In this document: positions 11,925 through 23,030 of the stretch, one piece after another
Position numbering within the stretch: position 1 is the stretch's first letter
Layout of the letters: each line of letters opens with the position of its first letter
DNA from: Acanthochromis polyacanthus
Taxonomy: Eukaryota > Chordata > Actinopteri > Pomacentridae
Assembly (NCBI RefSeq): GCF_021347895.1
Contig: NC_067116.1
Coordinates: forward strand, 41,983,628-42,047,627
Direction: 5' to 3'
DNA length: 64,000 nt
Program-made: the position numbers and the translations under genes
Notes under the pieces: generated by a model
Database searches by the model: none
Told to the model about the DNA's origin: nothing
What the model saw: only the letters and a program-made list of their open reading frames with translations

Positions 11925-12872
11925 CTGCACAAATACAAACGCAGAGAGAATAAAAAGAGAGAGAGAGAGAGGTTACACTGCAATGTTATTATCAATGTAG
12001 CAGCCAAATACAAGAGTATTTCAATTCCTATTCTGGGACATAACTATATATTACATCATTCATCTGCATCTTTTGTTCCCCGTTAAATTTACAGCTCCAA
12101 GACAACTGTAGAGCAGTTAAGTGGAAGCACAAAAATATGCACTTCTACAAGCATAAAACTATATTTAAAAAGATAAATAAGTAAAGCCAAAGTTAATCTA
12201 CAAAGATACTTCAAAAAGTTCTTGGCCTCATGCAAAAACAAGGAGCATAGCTCCCATTTTGGGGCATAACTGTATATAAAAAGCCTTATATCACTGTCCA
12301 CATAGACTCAAATGCTTGGGGCAATCGAATAAAAAAAGAAGAGGAAAGCTTTGCACTGAAATCCCATTTAAATGGTCGTCATTTTCAAAGGCATGCATAT
12401 ATATGAAAAAAGGCAGACAAGTTATATCTAAATTATTCTACAAAAGTACTTGGCCTCACAGGAAACAAGGGATGTAACTTCCATTTTGGGTCATAGCTGT
12501 ACATTACACAGCCTTACATCACTCTCCACAAAAACTCAAATGTTTGAAGCAATCAATCCCACTTCCAGGGTCACCATTTTTAAAATGATGATGAAGTCAT
12601 GCATATATGCAAATAAAGACATAAATAAAACTGAATATAATTTTGGAGGGTACCTGAGAATAAGGAACTTAACTCCCATTTTGAGGCATAACTGCACACT
12701 ATAAAGTTTTATATCACTGTCTGAAAAAATTCAATTGTCTGTAGCATACAAATAAAAAAGAGGAAGAAAGCTTTGAGCTACAATCTGCCTAAATGGCTGC
12801 CATCTTTGGAGCGATGATGAAGTCATGCACATATATGAATAAAGACAGATAAATAATTCTACAATTCTACAA

Positions 12873-13792
12873 CGTCATTTAGCAGACGCTTTTGTCCAAA
12901 GCGACGTACAACACAAGCAAGAATTCAGACATAAGGAAAAACCTGTAGTAAGTGCAAAAAGTGCGATTGGTCAAAGTTGTTGCCATCAAGTTGCAGAAGA
13001 ATTGCCAACCACCAACCCCCAACCCCCCCTTTTTTTTTCCAACTTTCTCAGCGCTAAATAAGTGCTGGGTTTTGGACCACCTGACTTATTCTACCCCTAA
13101 GGTGGAGTCAGATTAAGTGCCGAGGTGTTCTCTGAACAATTGAGTCTTCAATTATCTCTTAAAAGTAGAAATTGACTCAGCAGAACGCACAGAGTTTGGT
13201 AGTTTGTTCCACCATTTGGGAACAACAGAGGAGAAGAGTCTGGCTAGAGAAATCGAGCCGTGCTGGACTGGAAGCACCAGGCGTCTCTCACATGCAGAGC
13301 AAAGTGGGCGTGAAGGGGAGTAGACCTGGATCAGGGAATCCAGGTAGGCTGGGGCCGTTCTTGTAAATATTTTGTAAGCCAGGAGGAGAGTTTTGAATTT
13401 GATTCTGGCTGCAACTGGAAGCCAGTGAAGGGAGATGAACAGGGGAGTGACATGAGCTCTTTTGGGCTGGTTGAAGACCAGATGTGCTGCTGCATTCTGG
13501 ATCATCTGTAGAGGTTTGACTGTACATGCAGGGAGACCTGCCAGAAGAGGGTTGCAGTAGTCAATGTGTGACATCACAAGAGCCTGAACCAGAAGTTGCG
13601 TGGCCTGTTGGGCCAGGAAGGGTCTGATCTTCCTGATGTTGTAGAGGGCATAACGACAAGATCGAGAAACTGAGGCCACGTGAACCTTAAAGGTCAGCTG
13701 GTCATCAATCATGACACCCAGGTTTCTGGCTGAGTTTGTGGGCACAAGTAGACTTGAGTGAAGTTGGAATGTAATCAAATAATACCTATATT
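12873..13792 (-). mobile_element. 5'-truncated L2/CR1-like LINE with target-site duplication
   Basis: The minus strand encodes the end of a reverse transcriptase ORF and is followed by a 3' tail. The tail at 12875-12912 (TAGCAGACGCTTTTGTCC then AAAGCGACGTACA) is the 3' end shared by many fish L2-like LINEs and SINEs. The 9-bp ATTCTACAA at 12864-12872 recurs at 13793-13801, consistent with target-primed insertion, although the host array itself carries similar words. Only the last quarter of a full ORF2 is present, as is usual for LINE copies truncated at the 5' end. Confidence 0.85.
13152..13778 (-). pseudogene. L2-like reverse transcriptase C-terminal fragment
   Basis: About 208 codons read through ARNLGVMIDDQLTF, SHIDYCNPLLAGLPA, IQNAAAHLVFNQPK, SLHWLPVAARIKFKTLLLAY and WWNKLPNSVRSAES. 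These blocks are typical of the RT 'thumb' and C-terminal part of L2/CR1-clade ORF2 proteins. The frame ends at 13152-13154 with TAA where the family normally has a Gln codon (KRQLKT). Downstream codons still read LKTQLFREHLGT, so a C-to-T change made the stop. The endonuclease and the catalytic FADD box of the RT are missing, so the copy cannot be active. Confidence 0.9.
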
Positions 13793-13960
13793 ATTCTACA
13801 AAGGTACATTAAAATGCTCTTGGCTCACCGGAAACAAGGGATGTAACTTGCATTTTGTGTGATAACTGTACACTGTAAAGCCTTCTATGACTCTCTACAA
13901 AAACTCAAACGTTTGAAGCAATCAAAGAAAGAAGGAAAGGAAATGTTGATGATGACGTCC

Positions 13961-15714
13961 TGCATGCTGCTGAGGACTATCTAGAGGCTAAAGATGTGAC
14001 CACCTCCTGTGAAAGTTTCAACATCAGTGGACCAAATGCATGAAAGGTGATTTAACTTTCGCGTGAAAAACAATGCAGATGACTCTTTCCCTGTGGCGTT
14101 TTCTAGTGAGAACTTTTTGAAGTAACCTTGTATATTCTGCAGTCCAGTATGTTGCATGTACAGTCAAACAGCAGAAACCATTACACTAACCAAACCTAAC
14201 AAAAGGTGTTTTTCAACCAAACTTGGTACAGCTAGTGTAAATATAAATGTCCACATTGGGCAACCACGCATTCACAAAACACAAACACTGACAGAAAGTC
14301 CCACAAACAGAAGTACACGCTCTGCAGCCAGACACCCACGCCGCTCTACACACACACACACACACACACTCGACGCCACACTAACTAAAAATCTCAGCTC
14401 TGTTTACACAAAATCCCAATGTAATCAGTCGCACAAATGCAAACATACATGTGTGCGACAGCGGCTTGCGCACATACCCACACAAAGACACCCAGTGTCA
14501 ATATTGATCAAACTGACTGAGCTGTGACCTTGCTGTCTCTGGGTAGCACCACTCATCAGTGCACACTCACACTTGCAGACAAAAAGAAGGGTGTCTGCAG
14601 CTTTGTATCTGCGCCATCTACACACTCGCACATAAAACAAACACACACCGATGCACATAAAACAAACACACACACACACAGTGGAATAAATCTAACATGA
14701 GGCTTCACTGTCTTTTAATCCATTTTGCTGTCTCGCCTGGAGTCTGAGCAACAATATATTCATCTTCAATAAGTCTGTTCCTCTTATTCATTTAGGTTTT
14801 ACTAAGCAGATATAAATTAGAATTTAACTTGAAGAGGAGATTAACAGATAATGCTGCTGAATGATGAGACAGAGCCCAGAGCACCTTTAAATAATGTCTG
14901 TATTTAATCTAAAGATAATAATGGTTATATATATTGCAAAAACAATAGAATTTATTAGTCTGGAAGTCAGAGAGGCGTCTTCATGAAATCATACAGAATT
15001 GTCTCGAAGGATAGATTATTGTTCTTAGTGACACTGAGACTTAATGATCAGTCCTTTTTGCCTTTGGATTGATCATTCAGACCTAAACTACAGAACCACA
15101 TAAAAAGCACATGGAGGTAATGATATGTTCACATAGCAGATAAAATAAGTTAAAATAATCCTTTATTAAAGTCGACCATATGCTGATATGGTTGCCCTTT
15201 CAAATCAGAAAAGTTCCTTGTGTCATAAGGCAGGAATGTAAATTATATACGTCACATCGGTAAACTATGATAAATATGCTTCTGACCGGAGACAGACCAA
15301 TTTTGAGTTTGGCTAATTATCAGATCTAACATTCAGTTCTCCCAGTTACCAGCTCTGCTATACTTCTAACCCGTTTCCAATAAAACAAGTTAATTTCTTG
15401 ACTCTGATGCAGCCTCCTCTCTTTGTGGTCTCAAGCAAACCCACAATCTGGTTGGATTTGCATCACAAACAACAGCCAATCACCACTGATTGACAAATGC
15501 TGAAGTTTTCTCTTACTGTAACAGATGTAAAGCACAAGATTTGCAACAAAGTTTAGTTACAGTTTGTGCTTTTTTTCTAAATTTAAACACCAAAGGTAAA
15601 ATTTTACAGCAAACTGGTTCTAAATATCAGTTATCAGTCTCATTGATTAGTAACATCCTGTATCAATAGAGCTTAAAAAAAACAATCAGTTGACCATCAC
15701 CTCTGACTGAAATA
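13961..15714. other. Intron 5, middle: CA microsatellites, otherwise no feature seen
   Basis: CA-rich runs occur at about 14347-14370 and 14640-14680. The rest is AT-rich, non-repetitive sequence with no supported gene. Confidence 0.6.
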
Positions 15715-15715
15715 T

Positions 15716-16046
15716 CACTACCATTCAAAGGTCTGTGGTCACTTAATGTCTTTATTTTTGAAAGAAAAGCATTTTTTTTCAATGAAGATAGCACTAAATG
15801 AATCAGAAATCCAGTCTAGACTTTGTAAATGTTGTAAATGACTATTCTATCTGGAAATTTTTACTGGAATATCTCCATAGGGGTACAGAGGAACATTTCC
15901 AGCAACCATCACTCCTGTGTTCTAATGCTACATTGTGTTAGCTAATGCTGTTGAAAGGCTCATTGATGATTAGAAAACCCTTGTGCAATTATGTTAGCAC
16001 ATTTATAAAAGTGTGAGTTTTTCAAATTTTTGAAGGTTAGTGTATG
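15716..16046. mobile_element. Tc1-type MITE
   Basis: The left end, CACTACCATTCAAAGGTC at about 15717, resembles the common Tc1 terminal motif CACTACCGTTCAAAAGTTTG. The right end, TTTTTGAAGGTTAGTG at about 16028-16043, is its approximate inverse, followed by TA. There is no transposase coding sequence between the ends, so it would be a non-autonomous copy of about 330 bp. Confidence 0.6.
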
Positions 16047-16549
16047 TATGTCCACTTTACAGGTATAATCGTACTATTAGAGTTCTATAGTGATCAGACT
16101 GGTTCATCAAAAGCTTCAAAAAAACAACAAATTTAGTAAATTATTCTGAGTTCAAACTGGTTCCAGCCACATGCAACGTTACACTGATTTCTTTATTTTC
16201 CAATTAGCCAATTTTTGTGAGTAATTAATATTAAATATCAATCTGTGAATTGATTCTTCTTTCTTTTGTGGCCACAAATGCAGAGGTTGACTGTGCACTA
16301 AACAGGATTCATTAAAATCAGAAGAGACTGACGAGTGAATACTGGAAGTTAATGAGCTGCATCAATTAACACTTCAGTGCAGCAAATTAGAAACTATTGT
16401 TTAGCAGCTACACTGCTCAACGTCCTCCTTTTCTATATGTGAGGTGTTGTTTTTTTCCCTCTCCCGACAGGCCGGCGGTGGGAACGGTTGACTCCTGTTT
16501 GCATATTTTGTGTATGTGCCTAAGTGTGTCTGGCAGCGGTGACACTTAC

Positions 16550-16612
16550 CTCTTGAGAGAGGAAAGGGATGATCTGAGCACAGATGGCACTGAGACGCTT
16601 GACAATCTCCGC
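16550..16612 (-). CDS. tle2: TLE2-like exon, Q domain (AEIVKRLSAICAQIIPFL...), probably exon 5
   Basis: Sixty-three bases on the minus strand give 21 codons beginning AEIVKRLSAICAQIIPFL and ending SQE. The heptad-like spacing of I, L and V fits the Q-domain coiled coil. The acceptor is a pyrimidine-rich tract ending CATCGCAG, and the donor is GAG followed by GTAAGTG. Both ends are phase 0, as in the neighbouring exons. AEIVKRLS with ICAQII resembles TLE2, whereas TLE1 and TLE3 usually have T or A-E-I-A-K-R-L-N here. The intron side of the acceptor, at higher coordinates, runs into a GA-rich plus-strand stretch, which is CT-rich in the transcript. No stop or frameshift is visible. Confidence 0.95.
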
Positions 16613-17825
16613 CTGCGATGGAGGGAAGAGAGGGAAAGCGAGAGACAGAAGGAGAGAGAAGAGAAAAGAGAGGGGATATATAATCATGTCGCATATTGTA
16701 AGATCATAAGTACACAATGAGCGCGCAGCACACGAAACACCTTTACAGCACATTAAGCCTTCGTTGCATTTAAACACCTCCTTAATGAGTGAGGAGTTCT
16801 GTCGGCGACAACTCTGAGGAGACAAATGTGGGCAGCGGAGGTGGAAGGATGGAGTCTTTTCAACACCTTCTCATTTAGCTCAACCCACTCCTGTCTCAAA
16901 CAAACACACACAAAAAGCAGAAAACCTCACGACTGTTTTAACCCGTCACTATTAAGTGTCATCGCGTTTTCTTGAAATTCATAGAAAATCATTGGAAAAA
17001 TTGCACCTTTAATTCTTGGAAAAAGTACTCATCCTCACTGTCTACAGCTGCCTACACACAAACACACAAAAAACAAAAGCACTGGTTGTGTCTCTCGCAC
17101 ACAAACCCACACTGAACCTCTGCGGTGTGTCTAATTCTATCTGTCTGAGTGCCCTCAGCCTCATTTTGTTCTCTTCTTCACTCAGCCGTTCTCTCTTTTT
17201 CTACAACAGCTCTCACACTGAGCCATTATTACCCTATTCATCCTCTTCCTCCCATCTCTCCTTCCCCCCTTTTTTTTTTCTCTCTCTCTCATCTCCCTCC
17301 CTGCCCTCGCTCACTCGCTTTGTCTGGCTTTCGCCCATCTTTCTATTTTTCTATATTATTTCCTCCATTATAATTCATCCTCCCTCATTCCCCTCAGCTG
17401 CCCTTTTTTTCCCTCTCCCTTCCTCTATAACATCACTCGCTCTCATATCTGCCTTTCTCTTTTTCATCCCTTCCTCTTTGTTACTTTGCTGTCACATTTC
17501 ACCATCGTATTTTCTCAGGTTTTTTTTCCCCCTCTCTTTCTCCCTGCATCATCACTCCATCCTCGCTAACACATGTTCCTGACACTTCAAGATGGAAGGA
17601 GGCAGCAGAGGAAGGGAGGCGATGGAGGGGCAGTGCAGCGAGTGACGGGGCCGCACACACCGTCACACTAAAACTCACTATCAGCCAGTCGTCGTGACTT
17701 CATAAACAGCCGATCAGCAGACGCACAAGTCAGCTCCAAGGACGGACACAACCTCATCACGTCACACACGTGTCAATGCATGCAGGCGTCTGCAATATTC
17801 ATGCACAGTGTGTCGGTATGCACAG
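16613..17825. repeat. Start of intron 4: GA-rich patch and long CT-rich block
   Basis: Plus-strand GA-rich sequence at 16615-16680 forms the pyrimidine tract of the exon acceptor at 16612. From 17150 to 17580 the plus strand is strongly CT-rich (CTCTTTCTCCC types). Long Ser/Leu/Phe-rich frames in this block are compositional. Confidence 0.75.
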
Positions 17826-18240
17826 TATATGGTGCATTTCTATTCGTATGTTGAGCTGTAGTTGCAGAAAAGTGCTTGAAAACATGGATGACTCATGGCA
17901 GTTGGAGGAAAAGTGCTATTAGTGCAATTTCCAATGAGAAATCTCTCCATTCTGAGTTACAAAAGAAGAAAAATCAGCCTCTTTGCACGGCCTTGACGGC
18001 CAAAATACTGTCCAGAAAGAAAATAATATTCCTCCCACAGGTGCTGGAGTAATGAGTTAATTGACTAACGGATCTCGAAGTGACCAATTATGATTCTGAT
18101 ACTTCTGAGGTGATTATTGATTGATTTTAGCCACATACAGTGCCACATTTACATCCTATATGGTGTATTTGTATTTGCATGTTGAGCTGTAGCTGCAGTG
18201 AAGTGCTGCTTTGAATGAACCTTAATGACGACAGTGTACT
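17826..18240. repeat. Short tandem duplication with a related direct copy at 20.7 kb
   Basis: 'atatggtgcatttctattcgtatgttgagctgtag' at 17828 recurs in diverged form at about 18160, an offset of about 334 bp. The segment between, 17870-18150, is also present at 20700-20960. Confidence 0.75.
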
Positions 18241-19166
18241 TTTGCATATTCTATCGAATTGAAATTACAGTGATTGATAGATCAATTTTTTTCTTTATTC
18301 CCATGTCATGCACACAAACACATCCAATCCTCACGGGTTTACAAGACACCAATATACTAGCACTGGAGCAATACATCCAAAACACACATTATTCTGCTGC
18401 TCAGTTCTCAAACTAAATGTACCGCCTTCTATTAGAGGCCTGGCAAAGAAATTCTGCCATAAAAAAGGTTCTCCTCCTAAAACATAACTAACAATTTCAT
18501 GGCACCTCCCATATTTTATACTTTGTGGCCTTAAAGTGGAATTTAAGCAATAAAAAAGTGCAAAAACTAGTTGTAGGACATTCAGACAATGACTCTGAGC
18601 GCTAAATAAGATCACTGTTGTCCTCTTGCACATTCCAAGTTCTTCTTTACTCTACATACTAGCTAACCTTGCATATTCTCAGGTGACTAATCTGCACATC
18701 CCTGCACACTGACAGCATTTCTTACTTCCACATACTGCTAATTCGACCCGTAACGCTGCTTCTTATTGACGCTGTAGCACCTGATGCCTATGACTTGCAA
18801 CAACTTTTTAATCTGTTTGTTACGCACTAAAACACCAAGTCAAATACGTTATATGTGAAAACCAACCGGCAATAAAACCTTCATGATTCTCATTTAATAT
18901 TGCGTTTCTTCAGTTTTTACTTCTGCAACTAAACCACTGTTTTCTTCCAGTAGGATAACAGAGTCAATAAAGCCAAGAAACTATAAATCTAATGAGAAAA
19001 ATTAGGTCGAAATTTAGAGTTGACCAACCTTTAAACTTAGTTGTGGCGATGCAAACTGTCGATTTGAGAGAAACCTGTGCAATACGCTGTTCTTACCCTT
19101 TGAAGCGCTTTTTGCTGACTGATGTGTCATGTACGGGTATTTTGTGTTGGTTATGTATTTGTTGTG
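18241..19166. other. Intron 4: diverged interspersed repeat at 18630-18890, no gene
   Basis: Parts of 18630-18890 ('ctgctaattcgacccgtaacgctg', 'gcactaaaacaccaag') match 28250-28470 in diverged form. This suggests an old interspersed repeat of unknown class. Nothing else is recognised. Confidence 0.4.
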
Positions 19167-19260
19167 TACACCCGCTGTCAAAAGTTTTGAGACACTTTCT
19201 CATTCAAATAAATTAGAACCTGTCTCAAAACAGGTATAAGTCTGTTCGACAGGGGGTGTA
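19167..19260. mobile_element. Very short Tc1-like MITE (94 bp)
   Basis: It starts TACACCCGCTGTCAAAAG and ends TTCGACAGGGGGTGTA, an inverted match to the terminal motif of a fish Tc1 family. The ends include TA, the Tc1 target dinucleotide. The 60 bp between the ends are too short to code for anything, so this is a deletion derivative. Confidence 0.78.
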
Positions 19261-19439
19261 TGTGCAGCTGCACCCAACACTTTTAGCCCAACACAAACTT
19301 CCTTCGACACAATAAATTTCATCTCATGTCTCATTTATCTTACACTCGCTGCATTAATATGACTTCACTGACATTTAATTAGGCTAAACTTAAGTCAATT
19401 TTATAATACCAGTTAAAGCAATTCATGTAAACAGATCAA

Positions 19440-19640
19440 ACATTTCTATTTTAATAATAATAACAATAATATTTATTTATATAGCACTTTTCATACATCA
19501 TTTGTAGCACAAAGTGCATTACAAACAGACAAATAATAAAATAAAATGAAAGAAATTAAGACCCAAATCCACCCCACCCCACCCCACCCCCAGCCCCAAA
19601 CCCAGCCCCGAACCCACCCACCCCGCAATCCATACACTGT
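19440..19640. repeat. Retroelement-tail-like AT stretch and C-rich (G-quadruplex-capable) tract
   Basis: 'aatatttatttatatagcac' followed by 'aaagtgcattacaaa' at 19465-19525 resembles the inverted 3' tail of fish non-LTR elements. At 19570-19592 runs of four or five C separated by A give GGGG runs on the minus strand, which is the transcript strand. C-rich sequence continues to about 19625. Confidence 0.65.
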
Positions 19641-20694
19641 AATGTTAAAAGCAACATAAATAAAAGACAAAAATAAGTCAGGCACATTGTTATACCCTGT
19701 ACGTACTGAGGAAACGCCATCTTAAAGGTTTAAAATGGGTAAACACTGGAGGTTAAAGTGTAAAATCAATAAATAAAAATAAATGAATAAAATAAAATAA
19801 ATCCATAAGTAGATCAGTAAAATAAATAGATGAATAAGTAAAGTATTTTGTCACTTTTTACTGCATGGGCTAACTGCGAAGAAATAAGTCAGAGAAAGAA
19901 ACAGGAACCTTGCAGAAGAGAATTATGGTTTTACAACTGGAAACAGACTATTGCGCCTGCTACCAATGTAAAACAATGTTTTTGTAACCTTGGGCAGTGC
20001 GTTTTCTTATATTTTATGCTGTTTTTGCTTCAGTCTGTTGTACCAGATTTCAGTTAGAGATAAGCAAGGCACACAGCGTTCACATGATGGGAGGTCTGCA
20101 TGCAGTCCATATTGGCATTTCTGACTGGGATAAACCTAAAAATGGTGCATCGCCTGCTAAAAATGTTGCCCAAACAGGTTGCTTTAACAAATAAATCTGT
20201 TCCCCTGTTTGAATTAACTTGAGGTTCTCTTATCTGTTCAGAAATGTCACAATCTGAAAAAACTTTGTGCAGCAAATTGCTCAACGCTGATAGAGGTTTT
20301 CAGGTTCAACTGTGCTACTGTACAGCGGCAGCGAGCCCGTACATACAGGACATACTTTCATTCCCTTAAATGCCTCATCCAGCCTGAATCGTCCTCCTCC
20401 GGTTGTATTTCTGCAGCCCCGCCAGATTGCCTCGTCCCAAACAACAGGTTGCGCTCAGCCCACAGATCAATTCAGATGACCTGGCTCCGATTTGGCCAGA
20501 AAAAAAGCCAATCTGACAGGACTGATGCCGGACCATATGTCTGAGCCGAGCAGAATCTGACCCGAGCCGCTTCATTTGGTGTTTCTGAGGTGGCTGTCAC
20601 TCCGATCGAAAGCTATACAAATAAACTGGATGGATATAAACGACGGGAGATGAAAGAGCAGAGCAGAAACAAACAGCACAGAGGAAAAAGCGAC

Positions 20695-20965
20695 GTTTTG
20701 CTTGAAAACACGGATGATTTAGTAGCAGTCAGAGGAAAAAGTGCTTTTAGTGCAATTTCCAATAAGAAATCTCTCCATTCTGTGTTACAAAAGAAGAAAA
20801 ATCAGCCTCTTTGCACGGCCTTGACAGCTAAAATACTATCCAAGAATGAAGTAAATTTACTCCCACAAGTATCGAAGTGATGAGTTAATTGACTAATGGA
20901 TATCCGAGTGACCAATTATGATTCTGATACTGTTGAAGCGATTATTGATTGGCTTTAGCCACATA
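20695..20965. repeat. Direct repeat copy of 17870-18150
   Basis: Long blocks are shared with 17870-18150, among them 'gtgcaatttccaatgagaaatctctccattct', 'cagcctctttgcacggccttgac', 'tgagttaattgactaa' and 'agtgaccaattatgattctgatac'. I estimate about 85-90% identity by eye. An open frame across 20590-20880 exists in this copy but is disrupted in the other. Confidence 0.85.
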
Positions 20966-21586
20966 CAGTGTCACATATTTACCCGAAGCTAACACTAAGC
21001 TACCCCTTCTTAAATGCGCCACAGCTTAAGAAACAGTAGGATTAGCATCCACTTCTGTGTTTCCTTTCAGTGCTTTGGGTTTTTGGCTGCATGTTATGTG
21101 AGGTTAGAAGATGCAATCAAACTAAAATCTACCTCAAGCTGCTTCCAGCTGCAAAGTTGAGTTAAATTCTCAGAAAAAAAAACACAAACTCATTCACACA
21201 CTGACTTACGTAAATTATCGCTAGCACAACAAAAATATCAGCCAATGCAAATTCAATCGCATAAATAAGAAATGGAGCATATTTTGCATATTGCAAATGC
21301 ACCACTCAAAAACAATGCTGATAAGTTAACTTCTGCAGCATCCCTCTAGCTCCATGTTGTAGCTTCTATTCATTAAAAATCGTCACATTTTTAAAAAAAT
21401 TTCTACTCTACTGCTTCTGGTTATCCTGAGCTTTGTATAGCAGAAAATATAAATATTTATAAAAATATTTATGGTAAGTTTATATTTTTATGTCAAATAC
21501 TTTCTGAGATAATATCTACATATTATCTCAGCAAGTATTAAAGATAAAAGTCTGACATTTTCCTTGTTATTTATCATCATGTCATT

Positions 21587-22137
21587 AGCTGGGTTTCCAT
21601 TACCCTTAGATATGCGCAAAATGTAAATAGCGCAATAAAAAACTGGTAATGGAAACACCTGAATTTCGAAAAAGGACTAAAATATCGATAAAAAGTTTTT
21701 ACGCTCTCATGAGGTGGTTTTTCAGACGTTTCGATATTGAAAAATATCGCATAAGCGCAATGGAAACATGTTTTCCGCAATTATACGTCACCGGATGTGA
21801 CGTACCTGGTCACATGACCAGTTCTCTCGGAGTAAACATGGCGCGGTACGTGTGGACAGAAGAGGAGACCGAGACTTTTCTTGCCATTATTCTTGAAAAA
21901 CATCACTGCCATACTAGACAGCAAACAGCAGAGGAATGCAGAGTGTTAGAAGGAGATAGAAACGGAAATGAGGGAGAAAGGGTTCGACATCGAAATCTGA
22001 GGATGATATTTTACGAGTTACGATGCTTCTGCCCAGAACAACCTTCAATGGAAACACGTTCAAAGCGCAAATATACTTTGTCGAAATTTTAGAAATATCG
22101 CTTTTATTTTGCAAAAAACTGTAACGGAAACCCAGCT
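21587..22137. mobile_element. 551-bp TIR element with Myb/SANT-like frame, copy 1
   Basis: The ends are AGCTGGGTTTCC and GGAAACCCAGCT, exact inverse repeats of 12 bp. ATT lies on both sides, a possible 3-bp target duplication. The interior is alignable along its length with 39951-40501. It contains short words such as 'aatatcgc' and 'gcgcaa' near both ends. There is no transposase, so it would need another element for movement. The superfamily is not settled; PIF/Harbinger-related families are the first place to look because they carry Myb-like proteins. Confidence 0.82.
21838..22092 (+). pseudogene. Myb/SANT-like domain fragment in TIR element, copy 1
   Basis: A frame from ATG at 21838 reads MARYVWTEEETETFLAIILE, the first helix of a Myb/SANT- or MADF-like DNA-binding domain, with its Trp and acidic EEETE. 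After this the frame departs from copy 2, which reads KNITAILDSKQQRNAEC. Copy 1 lacks two bases around 21900 and continues as unrelated residues (HHCHTRQQTAEE). An open frame extends upstream to 21649, but the conserved start context is the ATG at 21838. The fragment is too short to be a working protein. Confidence 0.65.
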
Positions 22138-23030
22138 ATTGATTCGATATTGGACAAGTAGATCAAATAACCTCTGATGTTGGTTGAGTTGAAATACAAA
22201 AAAAATTGACTATCATAAAAATTCCCACCTCTCAGCTCACATTAACATTAAAATTCAGAATGCAGAAGTGAACTGGTGACATTTTCCGATCCATATGTAG
22301 CTGCATGTCACAATACATTCATAATAAAACATGGAGAATACTGAATAAAACAAAGCTGTGAAGTTTGAAAAGAGTTTACTGTTAAGTATTTCGTCCAATG
22401 AGAAGAAGGGGAATGCATCGAGCTGGATATGTTTTGTAAAAAGTGACAGAAAAACACAACATAGGCCCTTATATTCTTAGATATTTTTCTTCGCTGTATT
22501 TTGAGGACCAATTTGAAACTCCTTAACTCTGCTCTGCACTGATCAGACTATCTACTAAATCTGGTCATAACTGCTCAATCACTTCTGAAAGTTCAGCTAC
22601 TTGTGACTAAGTATTTCATATTTAGAAAACATTCTATATGTTTAGTTTTGTATTATCGTACCAAAGAACTAGATGTTACTCGTTTTTGTAAATCTGATAA
22701 ACAGCTTCAATGATTTTTCTTTTAACTCACACATTATTTAATCTACTTGTCCAATATTGCAGATTCTGGATGTCATGAAGAAGACAGCAGTGAAAATTTC
22801 AGGTTTTTAATCTTCAATAGTTACTGAGATATAGCCATTCAAACTAATTTCATTGTGAGAAAAAGTGTGCTAAGAGTGGAATGTAAAGAACACACATATA
22901 TCTGAAGATATTTGAATATTGATCTAAAATACCAAAGAGGACTTTTAAAATATTGATAGTTTATGTTTAAAAAGTTTCAATCAAACCACAAATGTTTGAA
23001 CAGAAGGTCCTTGATGATTGAAGATGGAAT

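Larger units (their letters stand above)
11990..13960. repeat. Tandem array, units of about 200-230 bp, five copies, split by a LINE
   Basis: The landmark 'ctcccattttggggcataactgtata' in varied form occurs near 12027, 12250, 12479, 12674 and 13850. Each is followed by 'atcactctccacaaaaactcaaatg', 'gaagcaatc' and 'gatgaagtcatgcatatat' type segments. The last unit is separated from the others by the L2-like element at 12873-13792. Sequence identity between units is moderate. Confidence 0.87.
20960..23030. repeat. Fold-back-type repeat, copy A, interrupted by a 551-bp element
   Basis: The stretch 20975-21345 is an inverted match to 26235-26480. The motif 'ggacaagtagatc' near 22151 recurs inverted near 22742 inside this copy. 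The segment 22220-23030 matches 25385-26215 in direct orientation, for example 'ccatatgtag..gtcacaatac' at 22291. The Myb-element at 21587-22137 lies inside it. Edges are approximate. Confidence 0.6.

Noticed and set aside
17016..17582. 188-codon open frame
   Set aside because: Compositional product of a CT-rich block.
20590..20880. 96-codon open frame
   Set aside because: Half of it is the direct repeat also found at 17870-18150, where the frame is broken; no protein resemblance.
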